The notes under the pieces were generated by a model. It saw nothing but the letters and a program-made list of their open reading frames with translations, did not search any database and was not told the origin of the DNA. Shown here piece after piece: positions 34,757 through 47,638 of a stretch of 55,212 nucleotides of DNA. The stretch comes from Melampsora larici-populina 98AG31. Its lineage: Eukaryota; Basidiomycota; Pucciniomycetes; Pucciniales; Melampsoraceae. The DNA is taken from the NCBI RefSeq assembly GCF_000204055.1, contig NW_006768769.1:1297240-1352451 (forward strand), given 5' to 3'. Position 1 is the stretch's first letter. Each line of letters starts with the position of its first letter. Position numbers and translations under genes: made by a program.

Positions 34757-37700
34757 TCAGTAGGATCTGCTGTAAATAGGTAAATATGTTATATGAAGAT
34801 GATTTACCCTAAGTGTTTTACCCTTGATTTGTAAAATAGGTATCGTCAAGAAAAACAATCCTGCAACGATTCTATCAAGCACAATCATTAATCAGTTCAT
34901 CTTATCTTATTCAAAGATTAATACTAATTCCATTAAGAGATTCAAAGATTCAAAGACACTTACGCTGCTTCACATCCAAATGTTTCCAATGCACCTCTTG
35001 AACTGGCCCATTCAACTTGAAAATAAGGTACTGCAAACCCACCAAGGATTCTAGCTAAATTTAATAGACTTTGGGAATGAGGTCTTGCTTAGCTTATCTG
35101 ATTTTTAAGAATGTGAAAAGGTTATAATCTTACGCTGAGATTTCTCCTGGGTAGTTGAACTAGGAAAAGTGAAATCAGGAAGGATCGGATTAACAGAGGA
35201 TTTATGAAGCAGAGTATAGGATACTTCTAGACTTACTGCATTGTTTGCATAATTCACTAGAATCATTTCAGATATTTAAAATGAGGATCATCAGTATCAT
35301 ATATTGTCAAGAGTGATAGATCTGGCTTCAAAGTAATCTAACTCACAACATGCAACAGTGCTGAGCATAATTGAAGCTTGAGCCATACCCCAACCGAATA
35401 CTAAAATCGCACTTTTGAAAAAGATGAGAACAGAAAGACAACAATTCCTGAGTCATGAGCTTTGATGATTCATTAAAAAGAAATGACTTACAGATTAAGT
35501 TTATATTGAAATGCTGCACCTAACATAACGAATCCAATCACATAAAATGGTAATCCGATATGCAATGTCCTGAAACAAAATCATCCAGAAAAAAACCATT
35601 CAATTCTCTGAGTGTTTGAACACAAAAAATGGTTTTAATAAATCTTGAGAAGAAATATTTACCACAGTCGCATCTCAGGTTCAAAGATTCCTTTGTTACG
35701 TTTGGTGAGAGTGAAAGCAATCAAATCATTCAAATGATGTCCCACAAATTCTCCTACAAATACAGCAACTACTGGTGTGGCATCTGTTTCTCCGAAAAAT
35801 AAGATAATACTTAGTCAATTATCAGGGTTTTTTGAAGGGTCAAACATGTTCAAGTTTGCTCACATAGTGAAGAAGCAGCCATTGCGGATAAACCATAACC
35901 TAAGGGGGGAGGACTTCTAGCAAAGATAACTGTCATGTTCTTTGTCTATCAGTCTTAGCAATGTCGAGTGTATATCAAATAAAGATATGAAAGTACCATT
36001 GGTAATGTTGACTCCGATACTGAACCCAAACAGAACTCCCTGAATTCCATAAAGACAAATTCAACCATCGATTCAGACTGACAGAGAACGAGGTAGACTA
36101 GGAACGAACCATATAAAGAAGTATTCCAACCAGATGAGGTCTACTAAGTAATCTGATCATAGGCCAAATAGCTTCCTTCCATGTCGCACCGCGTTTTTCT
36201 TGAATGATAGTGATCCCAATTAGACTTTTAAATCTTACGGTTAAACTCTTTGATCTTTCCGTCTTCACAGGTGAGTTTCGGTCATAGCTTGTTTCTTCAA
36301 CAAAAAATGCAATCAATATCACAACAATCCCTACATACATACATGCGATCCAATAACCCCATCGGTATGACTAATCCAATGAGTTGGTTTTTTGTCGAAT
36401 CAGTTTCTGGTCACTTATACCAAGACATGATTTCTTGCTAATAACCCACAATTTTAGCGTTTAGGTATCCAAAGAGCCCTGAATTCGATAAAAAAAGTTT
36501 CAGTAATACGAACCATAGGATTCAGGATGAGGTGTTGATAACTTACACGGTGCAACAAATGGTGAACAAAGAAATCCACTTGTCCATACATTTACCTATA
36601 ATACAAAACAGAGCGTTGGTTTCTGTTACGACTGGTACGAATAACATCGATTTTGTTGCGCTTTACATACCTTCCTAGCTTGTAAGTGGAAAGGATACAT
36701 GTCTAGAGATGGAAAACACCGTATCAGGATCTGCTGAGTGATCAGAGCTTTCGCAAAGAGATTTCAACATACCGTTTATGACATAAAGGCCCATGACTTG
36801 TGGTGCTGAAGAGAAAAAAGCGTTGATGCATCGCATCGCTAAATCCGCAGGTAAATTTCAAGGCCAGATCAGTTCGAGACGTCACAATTTTCTGGTACTT
36901 GAGTTCTTGATAATAGAAACTGACCAGCAAATGTCTTCAAATCACGTGAAGCTGCACATCCAATCAAGAAAGCTAAACCGATGAATTGTGACCAGAAGAG
37001 AATCTAAAAGAATAGACAAGTTAAAATTGAGAGAAAAGTAATACAGTGGATCAGTTTCACTTACTGGAAGACGTCCATATCGTTTAACGAGGACTGTTGC
37101 AACGATCCCTCCGGGCCCTAACATAAAAACTGCCCAGCTAAAAGATGCCATGAATGTATACATCAGTCATCTTACAGATTACTCAACTTCACGAACGTAG
37201 CAGAACATAAAGCTTCTGGGGTAAGAGAATTCCAACAAACTTTGTGGTCAAATCATTGATTTGGGCAGGGGTCGTGTTAAATTCAGTAGCAAGTTGAAAT
37301 GTAGATGGTATACTTATAGTACCACAGAAATCGGGAATCTGAATCAAATACGAGCGTATGTATATCTCATTAAGCTCTTGATAAAAATTGAAGCTCTGTG
37401 GTTAGTTGTTTTTTGTTGGGGCGGAATAGTTACACACAAAAGATGCCAAAGTTAGGACTACAAGGATCTGAATTTTTTTCTTTGATGACCAATTTTGTGG
37501 ATCATCTGGACTATCATCAGGTTGAGGCCAAAGTATCATTTTCCCGGTTTCATCTGTTTTGAGCCGGCTAGCCAATGCTTCACCAAACTAAACATTATCA
37601 AATATCATCGTTAGGGAAGGAACATTGGGATTGAAAAGGTAGAGTTATTGAAATAGGAGTGATAGATGGAAAAACCTGCATACCTCAATATCAGCCTCAT

Positions 37701-37836
37701 TTGGATCCACTATCACTTTACCTTGACCTTTTTCGTAAGCCAAATTTAACTCGGCGATCGTTTCTGGTTTATTTCTGGATTTCTCTGTTACATTATTATC
37801 GAAGATTGTTGGAGTCAAGTAAGGATCTTCATCCAT
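34757..37836 (-). CDS. MFS transporter (DHA1-type), 19 exons
   Basis: 536 aa from exons 37836-37684, 37587-37438, 37338-37241, 37137-37065, 37003-36925, 36838-36773, 36702-36671, 36595-36547, 36478-36450, 36370-36110, 36039-35997, 35929-35864, 35783-35663, 35569-35492, 35411-35347, 35256-35237, 35159-35134, 35050-34964 and 34871-34757, all in phase. The cytosolic N-terminus ends MILWPQPDDSPDDPQNWSSKKK, a common fungal drug:H+ antiporter lead-in. MFS signatures follow: IPDFCGTISIPSTFQLATEF, LGPGGIVATVLVKRYGR, MRCINAFFSSAPQV, GEFVGHHLNDLIAF and RNKGIFEPEMRLW. About 12 membrane spans and plasma-membrane export are expected. Substrate unknown. The weakest splice choices are exons 9, 15 and 19. 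Confidence 0.85.
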
Positions 37837-39094
37837 CTTTTTATAAAGCCAATATGAATTAACTATTCAAAAACAGATTAGAAAATATTATCTTGGAAGA
37901 AGGAAAAGTTTGAGGTTTTCTTCAAAATGATGAAAAGGTGGCAAACGTTTTGAGAGGGTGTGGAGTTTATCAACGATTGTAAAGTATGTAAGGGAATTTG
38001 ATCCAACACCAACCTGGTTGTTTCTCTATCTTTGGTTACCGATTTCTCAGGAGGGAGTCTCGTATGTTACGATTATGGTGCAATAAAAAGCAGAATATAT
38101 CTCAACAATTGAATTGCATATGTATCCATCGATTCTTCGCTCCAGGACAATCGAATCGTATATAAATATAAACCGTAAACTCAAGAAATTCTCCTTGTGG
38201 ATTTCGTAGACAGCGCTGTTTTTAGCTCAGAGTCCTTTGAGATTTTCAGGGACCCCTGGAAGTTCTTGCACCGCTGTTGATCATCGGCGTTTGTGTTACC
38301 GAAGCTCGATCGCCTCGAGCCCGAAAATTGACAATTCACCTTCGTGCTGAGGAGCTAAAGTATAAAACCAGGAAGGAATGGTTCGGTCGTACAAAAGAAA
38401 ATCACAAGGTGAGGTTTAGGCGTTTTTGGTGAGCACTGAGTAATAAGCTTAACTAACCTGAGGAGGTTAGTCAAGGTTAGGGGTGAGGAAGATCACTCAC
38501 CAAGTACGTGAGAATCTTCATCTCTCAAATCGGATTGAGGACTTCGAAAGAACGAAAGGAGTGCGCCAAAGACTGCGCCACGTCCAGTTTGATAGCGTTA
38601 TGATCACCGGAAAGAACAAACGTAACAGTTTGCACGAGAGACCCAGAAAGATCACTTTGTCCAGGCTACGAAAACATAACAATTTTTGCCCAAGCCCCAT
38701 TCGAGTAATCGGCATTTCTGGACGTTCAGAATTTTGTTTGTTTTTTCCTACCGATTCCCTTTCATTTCTCTGAACAGATCAAAATCAACACGAATCTGTT
38801 TTACAACTTGTGCCCTCCTCTTTGTACTACCTCATCCCAGCGCAAAACCCCTTATCGACGATTCAGAGTCATACCACCTTTTCCAATCACCAATCGATCA
38901 CGCTCTCCCTTCATGTAAAGCTAAATCTCATCGATCCTCTTTCCACCCATTATGCCCTGTCACAACTGCACCCCATGCGAGCACAATTTTCGCCCTCAGC
39001 AACCGACGATTGATCCAGGAAACGAGTCTGACCTCACCCACCTATCAGATATCGAAGGCTCCTTGGACATACCAAAGTAAGCCCTCCTGTGTTT

Positions 39095-39450
39095 TGAAAC
39101 ACCTCGAATGATGCGCAAGGAAGGTATATGCAACTTGTTTTTATGACCTCTCAAACACATTTCATTTCAATTTAGTAATTATTACTACTCAAATATCCAA
39201 AAGCCTCTTGGTTTTCTTTGTAGACCTCCTTTAAATCCTACATCATCAACGTTTCACCAAATCTTTTTTCGTTTTCGCAACCGACACATTCTCTTATCTA
39301 TAATTTTGTACCATGAAGACTTGTAAACTCATCTCTATCTACTTTTCTTAGAACAACATCTTTGATCTTTTCTTGGTTGTCTTCTTGAGCACGACGATCC
39401 TTTTTTACTCTCATTTAAACTCAAAATCACTCAGAACAAAAACACGAGGC
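39095..39450 (+). repeat. dispersed repeat, copy 1
   Basis: Starts TGAAACACCTCGAATGATGC and runs to the segment AACAAAAACAC. It matches 52324-52686 in the same orientation with roughly 90 percent or better identity and a few small indels. T-rich with no long frame and no terminal inverted repeats. The nature is unknown: SINE-like element, solo terminal repeat or shared promoter module. Confidence 0.8.
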
Positions 39451-40699
39451 CGATGATGTGTGGTGTGTCTAGAAAGGAAAGACTCGGGTGGGGTGTTTGA
39501 TTTGATGCAAAGACTTGTTTAAACCCATACCTTACACATCTCACCTATGGCTACCCGAAGGCTGAGGCGAACTTTGGTTCTCGATCAATCAAAAGTTTTC
39601 TTTCATTCTTCTAACCTGGCTCATTTAGCAGGCGGTTTCAACAGCGATATCAGCAATATTTCTTTCGATCGCCTGACCATCTCAAATGTCGATTGAATCT
39701 TGAAGAGTTGGGAGCGTTTCCTCAACTCGCAGCGTAAAACTTGTTTTTGCTGAGCAACACGCGTCAATTCGGTTATGGAATTTGAATCCAATGATGACTG
39801 ATCATATTATCGTTTTTATCCAAACTCTCAACTTTGTCGACAACGGAACAAAATATTGTGACGAAGGCACGAGGAGGGATTTTGAAAATTCTGGCGTATC
39901 GATGATTCCATGTACAAGAGGAAATCATCGAATTACGCAATTCCTCAAATCAGACTCAGGATCTTTGTGCTGTGCCATCCTTCCAGTGCACGAATTCGAT
40001 TTTGGAATCCCAAAGTCGAAATGACTGAACATGTGATTAATTCCTATCTACAATCTCAACTTCAATGTCAAAGGAAGAAAGGATGTACTACGAAGGCATG
40101 AAAAAGAATTTGAAGAGTCTTTCTGCAGTCTAGATGATACTGGGTACTTTAGGTACAAATCTACCGATGGAATCATGTTTGAATCAAAGTTACTTGAATG
40201 GATTTAAAGAATCCTTATCAATGATACGTTTGTACATCAATTAGATATAGGATCACCACTGAATAAAATTCATCATTCGAAAATGTACAAGCTACATGGG
40301 AGTTTGAATCGGCCTAATGAAATGCATCATCTGAATGAAAAACATACATTTTGTGAACGCGTCTCACTGAGAGCTCCGAGTATATAGCCAAGTGGTTCCC
40401 CACTTGGAAAAGATTGGCGCCCTAAATGAAGATATGTGGAGTAGAGTCTGAGATCCCTTTGCCTCTCATTAAGATATGAGTACACTTCCAATATAATGTG
40501 TTTCGGATGGCATATCATCTCCTATTTATTTCCCAAGTCACAGCAAAAGGTACTAATAAGCATCGTCGAGTTGTTTGAGAGCAAGCGATGCAGATATCCA
40601 TGGTTCTGAATTCATAACTCAAACTGCACTTCTACACCAATCAAAATCAAAGTCAATCTAACAGATTAAGGATAGCACTATAAATAATTTGAAGAATAG

Positions 40700-40995
40700 T
40701 TCTTTAGAGGTCGCATGTTAGAAGAGGTCGAGGAGAACTAGGAAGACCGTACTTTGATGAAAATTGAGCTGAAAAGTGTCGAGAAAACAAACATCAGAGT
40801 CCAAGCAAAAGGAAACAAACTCAAAATCGAAAGAAATTACACATGTACCAAGGTTGACTTCAGAAACTCAGATGGAAGCGTACCAGTAGATTTTGTTTTG
40901 GAGCAGTGGGAATATAGCATCGAGAGGGTTTGGAGGAGAAGCTATTGGACCAAGCTCGGTATCTTTCTCGGTGACAGTAGACAAACACAAAAACT
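40700..40995 (-). pseudogene. decayed copy of the small gene at 41506-42014
   Basis: On the minus strand a block reads EKDTELGPIASPPNPLDA, matching EKDIELGPVAPLPKPLDA of the neighbouring gene. A second block matches its short last exon (CGGTCTTCCTAGTTCTCCTC). The N-terminal membrane part is missing and frames are interrupted. It is a tandem partial duplication, now a relic. Confidence 0.65.
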
Positions 40996-41505
40996 CTATG
41001 AAAATGTCACTTTGTAAAAGCCAATTCCCACGATAATAGTCTTATGACAAAGAAAGCAACCTATTACTTGGGTATCTTTGACATCCCTATTCATCCGGCC
41101 ACTTCGATGCATTTGAAAGAAGATGTTGATATATGTCTTTTGATTACAAACTAGATTGAAAGATATAAGTAAAGGAGCTCAGAGTGAGGGTATTCAAAGT
41201 ACTAATTGATTCGAATATCGGCAATGACTCGATACGAATATTCAAAAAGTAAACTCCTACTCATCATCGCAAAACAAAAACAACAAGAACACATTTCAAA
41301 CGAGAGAATGGAATGGTCACAATAAAAGACATCGAGATGAGGAAATAGATCAAGGAACGCGTCGCCTGCCAAGCCACAAGAGATTTGGGAAAAGTCAAAA
41401 TGATTAGATAGATGAAGATGCATAATGAATTTGTACTCAGAAAAGATGAATAGATGACAAATGAAGGCAGAGATGACATACCAAGATGAAATCAAGTCGA
41501 GCTCT

Positions 41506-42014
41506 TCAAACTTCACACGTTAAAAAAGGTCGAGGAGGACCAGGAAGACAGCAGTTTGAGGGACCTTCACCTAGAAGCGATTGTAAAAACAGGAAGAGTT
41601 TGTTAGACTGGTTTATAAAATCATGAGAAGGAAGAACTGTAGGAAAGATAACATACCTAGATCAATTTCAACAAATTCGGCTGGAAGGGGGATTGGAGCA
41701 TCGAGAGGTTTCGGAAGAGGAGCTACTGGACCGAGTTCGATATCTTTCTCAGGAATAGACGAACGCTTTTTTGGAAGAGTGTCGTAGCGAGAGTAAAGAA
41801 CATGAGAATGGAAATAAGCCCAAGGAAGAATGGTGTACAAGTTTTTAGCGATGAGTTTAAGGATGAACGACTCTGGAACTTTGCGAGGAGAGATCTTGTG
41901 AGTGCCAAAAATCAAAAAGATAACAAAGAAGAAGTTCAACGGGAAGTAAACAAAGAGGGTTTTTTGAAAACGATGACCGAAGATCTTTTTAAAAGTTAAC
42001 TTGGGGAGATTCAT
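41506..42014 (-). CDS. small membrane protein, two exons
   Basis: Exons 42014-41657 and 41570-41506 join in phase to 140 aa. A basic N-terminus (MNLPKLTFKKIFGHRFQK) precedes a strong hydrophobic helix (TLFVYFPLNFFFVIFLIFG, about 19-37), with a second weaker one near 60-75 (LYTILPWAYFHSHVLYS). A Pro-rich tail follows (PVAPLPKPLDAPIPLPAEF) and ends CCLPGPPRPFLTCEV. The family is not recognised. The positive residues before the first helix and the absence of a cleavage motif favour a membrane anchor over a secreted protein. A partial decayed copy lies just downstream, which supports it being a real transcribed unit under duplication. Confidence 0.5.
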
Positions 42015-42918
42015 GATGAAAGAGAAATGGAAGAGAAGTGGGAAGAATTCAGGAAATAGTAAAGGTTTTTATGAAATGGTATGTTGGTGTGGTGGTTGGT
42101 GTGGTGGTCAAGAGTCGTGGTGGTAGAGAGTCAGGATGAAGAGAAACGGCAATCAGAGAAAAGTAAGATATTTATATCCTATACATACAGCTTTGAAGCT
42201 GATCCACACGTGACATTTACAAGAAATGCTAGTAGCACTTTGACCCGGTATGATAATGGTGAATGTCCAGTAATTGTGTATTCCTCGCGCTGATTAGCAC
42301 CACTTTTCCTTTGTGATGGTCCTGTATGCTGACACCCAGCTTTCTTTCTGTATGTTTTGACACTACGCCGATCACTTTGAAGATCTTCAAACGATACAGC
42401 CTTACTTATGGCTCTCAATAACTACTCGACTTTTATCACCACGGGAAGTATAACCCCAAATCTGGTCAAGATGGAAAATCCTGAATAATCTTAGCATTGT
42501 TGTAGAAGGAGTTCTATCTGACTGGTTTCATTTCTGCATGGGGCTCTACTGAACCTTGTCTGCTTCTACAAAGGTTGAATAATTGTTTCCTAGGGGGGTC
42601 TCTGATATCTGAGTTAAATCATTAGAGTAGCTAATCTTATTTATCATGACATCTTCTTTTTGATATGAATGGAACATAAGGGAAATCCTATCTCATCATA
42701 GAAGGGCCCCTGTCCTATTAAGAACAGCTATTGCGTAAATAGTGTAAATAAATTCAGGAGGATCAAGTAACTAAATATATATTACACTCGAGTTGCATAC
42801 AATAATGGCATAGCAGGATATAGCCCGTTAACTCTATTTTTGGAAAAATGACATCGAAGGATAACAAAACGTTGTCTTACATTTCAACAAAATCAAAGAG
42901 GAAAGAAATAGCAGTGTT
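42015..42918. other. intergenic
   Basis: About 900 bases between two minus-strand genes. GGTGTGGT-type short repeats occur at 42090-42125, in the promoter of the small membrane-protein gene. No gene seen. Confidence 0.5.
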
Positions 42919-45717
42919 TCAAAGAGTATTATCTTGATGAATCAAAAGTGTTCTGACAGCTACATTATCTAAATCAAATACCCAAGCAGCACATCCTATT
43001 TTCTCAATTTTACCAAAAAGTTGACCGTTTTGAAAACCTGGCTGATCTATAACTCCAGAAGCAAATAATATATTCTGAGACTTGAGAGAAATTGATCCAA
43101 TTGATTCTGGGATTTTGATTGTCCATTCACCGACTTCAGCTTTCATATTTGCAGTCATCACCAGTACTGATTTTTGGTCATAAGAAACCCATAATCTCGC
43201 TAAGACATAGTTTGATTCAGTCGGCTCTGGAATTTCGAGTTGAGGAGTTGCAAGATAGGGTGTCATGGTTTTTAAAGCGCCACTAAACTGTGTAGCTGCT
43301 TGGTCAATCTTATTCATGGAAGAAAGACAAGAAAAGCTTAGCTAATAATCTGGAGGTAATATTACCTTCATCCAAAGTTCCATCGAACTGCTTGGAATTC
43401 AGCACATCAAGCAATATAATCCTCTACGTGGATGTAACTCACCTCAGGGGTCATTGAACCATCAGCCCAAGCCATCAATCCTACAGCTCCTTCAATGACA
43501 TATATTGTACAGCTAGTCAAATACTCTTGTCCAGTAGGTGAACGAGTCCAATAACTATCATCCCAAAAAGACTGAGGAATTCCCCAGATCATCAAACTTC
43601 TATCCCGACCTAAAGATCTTCGGTATGATTTGAAACGTCTCATACGACTTGAAAGATCGCTCAAGTTTCCTTCACAACTGTTTTGGTAATATTAGCAAAT
43701 GGCACTTTGTTTAAAAAGAAGGAGAATGCTCTGACTTGTCACATCCACAATCACCGTAAGTAGCATTACAAACTGTACCCCAAGGCGCAGAGTGACTGGA
43801 TAGAAATGAGATATGATAGCTTTATCAGACCCGTAGTTTTTTGCTTGGAGACCGGGAGAAGACATGATGTGATACTGACGTGGTGGACTTGAGTCCAATT
43901 GGGTAAGGATCTTTGTTTTGGAAGGTATCAATAAAGTTGGGACCTAGTCATCACAAGAGATAAAAAGGACCATAGTGGTTGGTAAATACTCACCTGTCAT
44001 CACAATGTCGATGTCCTTGGTAAACTCCTCAAAGAAGAAATCTTGACAATTCAATGCCTAAAGTCACCGAGAACATAGATCCGCATTGAGTAATCCAAAG
44101 GTGCTCTATATTATTATTTGATATAGCAAGAGCGTACCAATGACACAGGATGATATGGATCTCGCATACGAAGATGACGTGTAGCGTTTTCTACTGCTAG
44201 CGAAAATGCGTTACCGTCTGGCCTATCATTTCACACAAATCAAAGAAGTTATATCAGTTGTGTTCCTAATATAAAAGTGGTCCTGGACCACTTAACTCGT
44301 CAGCGGTATAATAGGCTAGTAAATTAGGCTGCTTCATCACTACCTCAAGCTGGGTATCTACCCTGGTTAAGTGATGTGGTACATAGAAACCATATGACCA
44401 ATTATCAATCTATGAATTTGTGGTTCTGTTTTCAAGTTTTGATATCAGCTCACGTACTGAGTTAGATTTGAAAAAGAATGTCTCATGTTGTGTTGAAACC
44501 AAATTCCAGCTTGGTCAAAGAGTGACCACATTTGTTGAATTTGGGTCAAGTTGAAATATGGAACATCTGGAACTGGGTTCATCGTAGTCACTGTAAAATA
44601 AACAAAGATTATGCTCAGTGAAAGAAAGTCGAAGTATTTTGAATTGTAAGTCTTTAGAATTGCCTTGTGTTTGGAGTTCTTGGAAGGAAAAAAGTATTCA
44701 AACTGATTGACTCACTACCAGATCGTTTAAAAGAGTTGACTTTACTTTGTAAATCATCATACTTATCCGCTGTGTCGATGGTAAATGAAAGATTTTTGGA
44801 TAGGATAAAACAAAGAAATGGTGAGTGATTTCCTGGATAAAGATAGGTACAACAATGGTTTGCAAACCGGAATAGAATCTGTGGGTAAAGAAAAGACTGA
44901 TCAGCTGGAAGGTTGAAAAGTTAATTGATTTTTGACTCGAACGTGCCCAAAAGGAAAAAATGGTACTAGTGAACCATGGTGATCTGAGATGCTTAACATC
45001 CCTGACTCTGCATTCTTGCGCACAACGCTAGCTTTAGGTATAGGATTAGGCGGTAAGAACAACACGTTAAAATGGGTGGCCAAAGTCTTGGTATCGCTTG
45101 AGAGTCGACAGATTAGTTTGTAGGGTTCAATTCTGGGAGGGCCAAGTTCTGAAATTTTGAACAACACTTTTCCAGGCGACACGGGGCCATTATGAAGAAG
45201 AGATCGGTCGGTGAGTGGGTCAATCACATCAATTCGAGCTGATGGATCAGGATGATCCAGGATGAGGGAGGCTTCAGAGAGTTTATCGGTCGAAAGGTAA
45301 GGCTGTAAGGTGGCGATACATCTTAGGTCAAACGATCCAGCGGGTGGATCAGCGAAGGCGCCGAGTGGGGGAGTAGCCGGAGCACTGGATTCATAGTGCC
45401 TGCAATCGAAAGTTATAGTGGTCAGAACCAGCCGAAAAAACGCTCATGGAGGACTCACTTTCCACACCACTCCTTGTACTTCTCTTCACTTGATGCTAGT
45501 GTAAAAAAAGTGAAGATTAAAGACCAATAAATCGGAAGAAACCTGATTCGGTAGGACTGAAATTGACGCATGTTGGGATGTCGAAGTAAGTCGGGTAAGG
45601 TCGCTTCTGTGTATCCTCAATTTTGCTCACTCCTGCCACCACCATCGAGGGTTCGACCAGCCGACCACCGATGTATTGATAATGGGAAAAGTCTTTGGCT
45701 GAGAGACCAATATGCAT
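42919..45717 (-). CDS. glycoside-hydrolase-superfamily protein, multi-exon
   Basis: First exons 45717-45543, 45495-45459 and 45399 onward (to about 44930) join in phase. The middle is broken by several introns that I could not all fix. Later blocks read NPVPDVPYFNLTQIQQMW and LFDQAGIWFQHNMRHSFSNL (about 44460-44575), CNATYGDCGCD (near 43760), YWTRSPTGQEYL and GAVGLMAWADGSMTPE (43450-43560), then a C-terminal beta-rich domain (43308-42919). The sequence CN-TYGDCGCD followed by a YW-RSPT...G-MAW stretch recalls a basidiomycete family of TIM-barrel glycosidases, usually secreted. No signal peptide is obvious at the chosen start, so an upstream exon may be missing. Substrate unknown. Confidence 0.6.
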
Positions 45718-46036
45718 TCAACTGTTATTAGAAGTTCGCACCCTGAGCATTTAACCAAACGGGGTCATTTGAAAAACTGAGTCTCACCGAAAAAAAAGTT
45801 TTCAATTTCAAGGTTGTTCATATATATGTATGTATCAAGAGATGCAGTTTTTGTTGAAGTGAGGTAATCAGAGTGGGGTTGAAGGTTTCCCTGGTTTTGC
45901 TTCAGGTCAGGTTAGGAGGTTTCGAGAGAAGGAAGGTCAAGGAGATCCACCTCGGGTACCCACCGCATACAAGTTTAACCAAATTGAATGCTTTCAGTGC
46001 TTCTCTGAGATTTTGAGCAGGTCGTATTCAACCTTA

Positions 46037-46227
46037 TTCTACCCGTCGAATTCGATTTCTTATAGCTCCCCTTGGCACTTGAAGCCATCCATCAGACAAG
46101 CCGTATCCGACAGATATGGCATCCCGAGCTGTGATACAGCCATTAAGGACCAGGCGCACTTTGTCTAGATTTTTGCACGTCGTTAGCAGGTTTTCCACTG
46201 CTAGAGTGGTTTTTGAATCTGGGATCT
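46037..46227 (-). pseudogene. orphan exon-like block
   Basis: After a CTCTGCAG acceptor the minus strand reads IPDSKTTLAVENLLTTCKNL, then DKVRLVLNGCITARDAISVG and DGWLQVPRGAI to a TAA, 63 codons with convincing composition. Leu/Cys spacing hints at an F-box/LRR tail, but that is a guess. The upstream exons do not join in phase with any clear donor, so it is probably a relic. Confidence 0.3.
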
Positions 46228-46860
46228 GCAGAGGAATTCGGTTAGAGTGCGAGTGACATGCTACAGAGTGTCACTCGCTCACCTATCTAAAACCATGCCC
46301 AATGTTTGAGATGTCCAATGATTAATTTTACCTCGGCCTGAATGCTGAGCTTGTGTTCTATCGAATTCAAGCTGCAATGCTTTCCCTTTGAAAAGATTGA
46401 ACAGAAACAAGTAAGATTCCGGAGCTCAAAAAATCACTACAAAATGGCTACCCCAACATGAGAAACAAGCAAACTAACCACATATAGTTGGATTTTAGGA
46501 ACTATTTGACTGAGGAGAGCGGATAACACAATCGGGCAAACATATAAGCAATTCCAGCATGTGTGGCTTACGTGCATTGCCACACCCGAGACCTTTCACA
46601 GAAAAGAACTCCCAAAACCCATGGCTCTTTGCTGTGATTTGACCTCGCAAAGTTCATGCGGGCAACAAAATTCGGACAGAAGGGCAAATAAAATCACTTT
46701 CAAAAGGCCAAAAAACCGAATGTTTGACAACGATGATGTCGAATAGTGAGACAATCAGAAGGTCCAGAAATCTGCCTTTTTGATTCTTTACTATGCAGGG
46801 AGAGACATCCGGAGTAAGGGGTAGATGACCATCATACATTCATGATAGATGAATGGATGA

Positions 46861-46895
46861 TGTCGTGCCTCACTGAAACTATGTGAGGCACGACA
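46861..46895. repeat. perfect 13-bp inverted repeat
   Basis: TGTCGTGCCTCAC and its complement separated by the 9-nt loop TGAAACTAT. No coding context. Possibly a tiny foldback or a protein-binding palindrome. Confidence 0.7.
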
Positions 46896-46974
46896 AGAAG
46901 AAAACGAGTATCTTGCTGTTCGAACTGTAAAGGACGTCTCAAAAGGACAATTGACCCAAATTTGAGACGAGAAA

Positions 46975-47163
46975 GTGAGAAAACGTGAAAAACAATGCAG
47001 AATAGTAATGAACAAGCCGGAAAATCTGCGCCTGGTCTCTATTGTAATATCTATTGGCACATTTTTGAACAAATGTGTCGTCGCCGGATTTAATTCGACG
47101 TCAAAAACTCGAAAAAAACGTTTCCAAATTGATGAACCTTATTGCCTTCGTTTCATAAGGTAA
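46975..47163 (+). pseudogene. coding-like repeat fragment, copy A
   Basis: The frame contains VSIVISIGTFLNKCVVAGFN and RFQI. It matches the minus-strand segment at about 51740-51870 (AIVISNGRFLKRCVVTGFYS and HFQI) in protein and DNA (for instance about 36 of 41 bases around ATTGTAATATCTA). This is a dispersed, diverging coding segment of unknown family. Confidence 0.4.
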
Positions 47164-47638
47164 TAAGCTGGGCAGGTAAGTTTACGCAGTTTCCTCTCTC
47201 CCTCTAAATGCATGACTCCGTACTGAGCCATACGAAAGCCGGTTGATTCTAATTTCTAATTTAATTTTTTTATTTTTATTAACCGGACCAATCCACCCAC
47301 CCGTTCCTCTGGGTTTCTCCCAACCAGACGAAAACCCCTCGTTTGCCGCTTTTCCCACACCACACACATCCTTTCCCAATCACCCGCCAAGGCAAGTGGA
47401 ATGCCATCACTGGTCACTGCTCCCCACCACCTCACTGACCAGTTTTGATTTTATCTTTTTTCTGGGATTCCATTCTTTTTCGATTTGGTTCTCTTTCAAT
47501 CAAATCAGTTTCTCTCGTTCGACCTTTCAAGGAAAAAAACAGGCCTTTGAGTTTCATCCACCCACCGGGTCCATCATTTGTGAGTGTTTTCAATTGGATT
47601 TGGCATTCCCTTCATTACTGACATGCATATTCTTATAG

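Larger units (their letters stand above)
37837..41505. other. gene-poor stretch with repeats
   Basis: 3.7 kb with no intact gene that I can support. It holds the MFS promoter side, one copy of a 356-bp dispersed repeat (39095-39450) and a decayed gene copy (40700-40995). Short frames around 38480-39110 and 39780-40100 lack recognisable domains. Confidence 0.45.
45718..47638. other. intergenic with relics and a palindrome
   Basis: 1.9 kb without an intact gene. It contains an exon-like block (46037-46227), a 13-bp-stem palindrome (46861-46895), a coding-like repeat fragment (46975-47163) and the leader of the transposase gene, including a possible 59-nt 5' UTR intron (GTGAGT at 47580 to TATAG at 47638). 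Confidence 0.45.

Noticed and set aside
38483..39111. Possible small secreted protein gene from plus-strand frames
   Set aside because: No signal peptide, no consistent splicing, and the composition resembles non-coding DNA.
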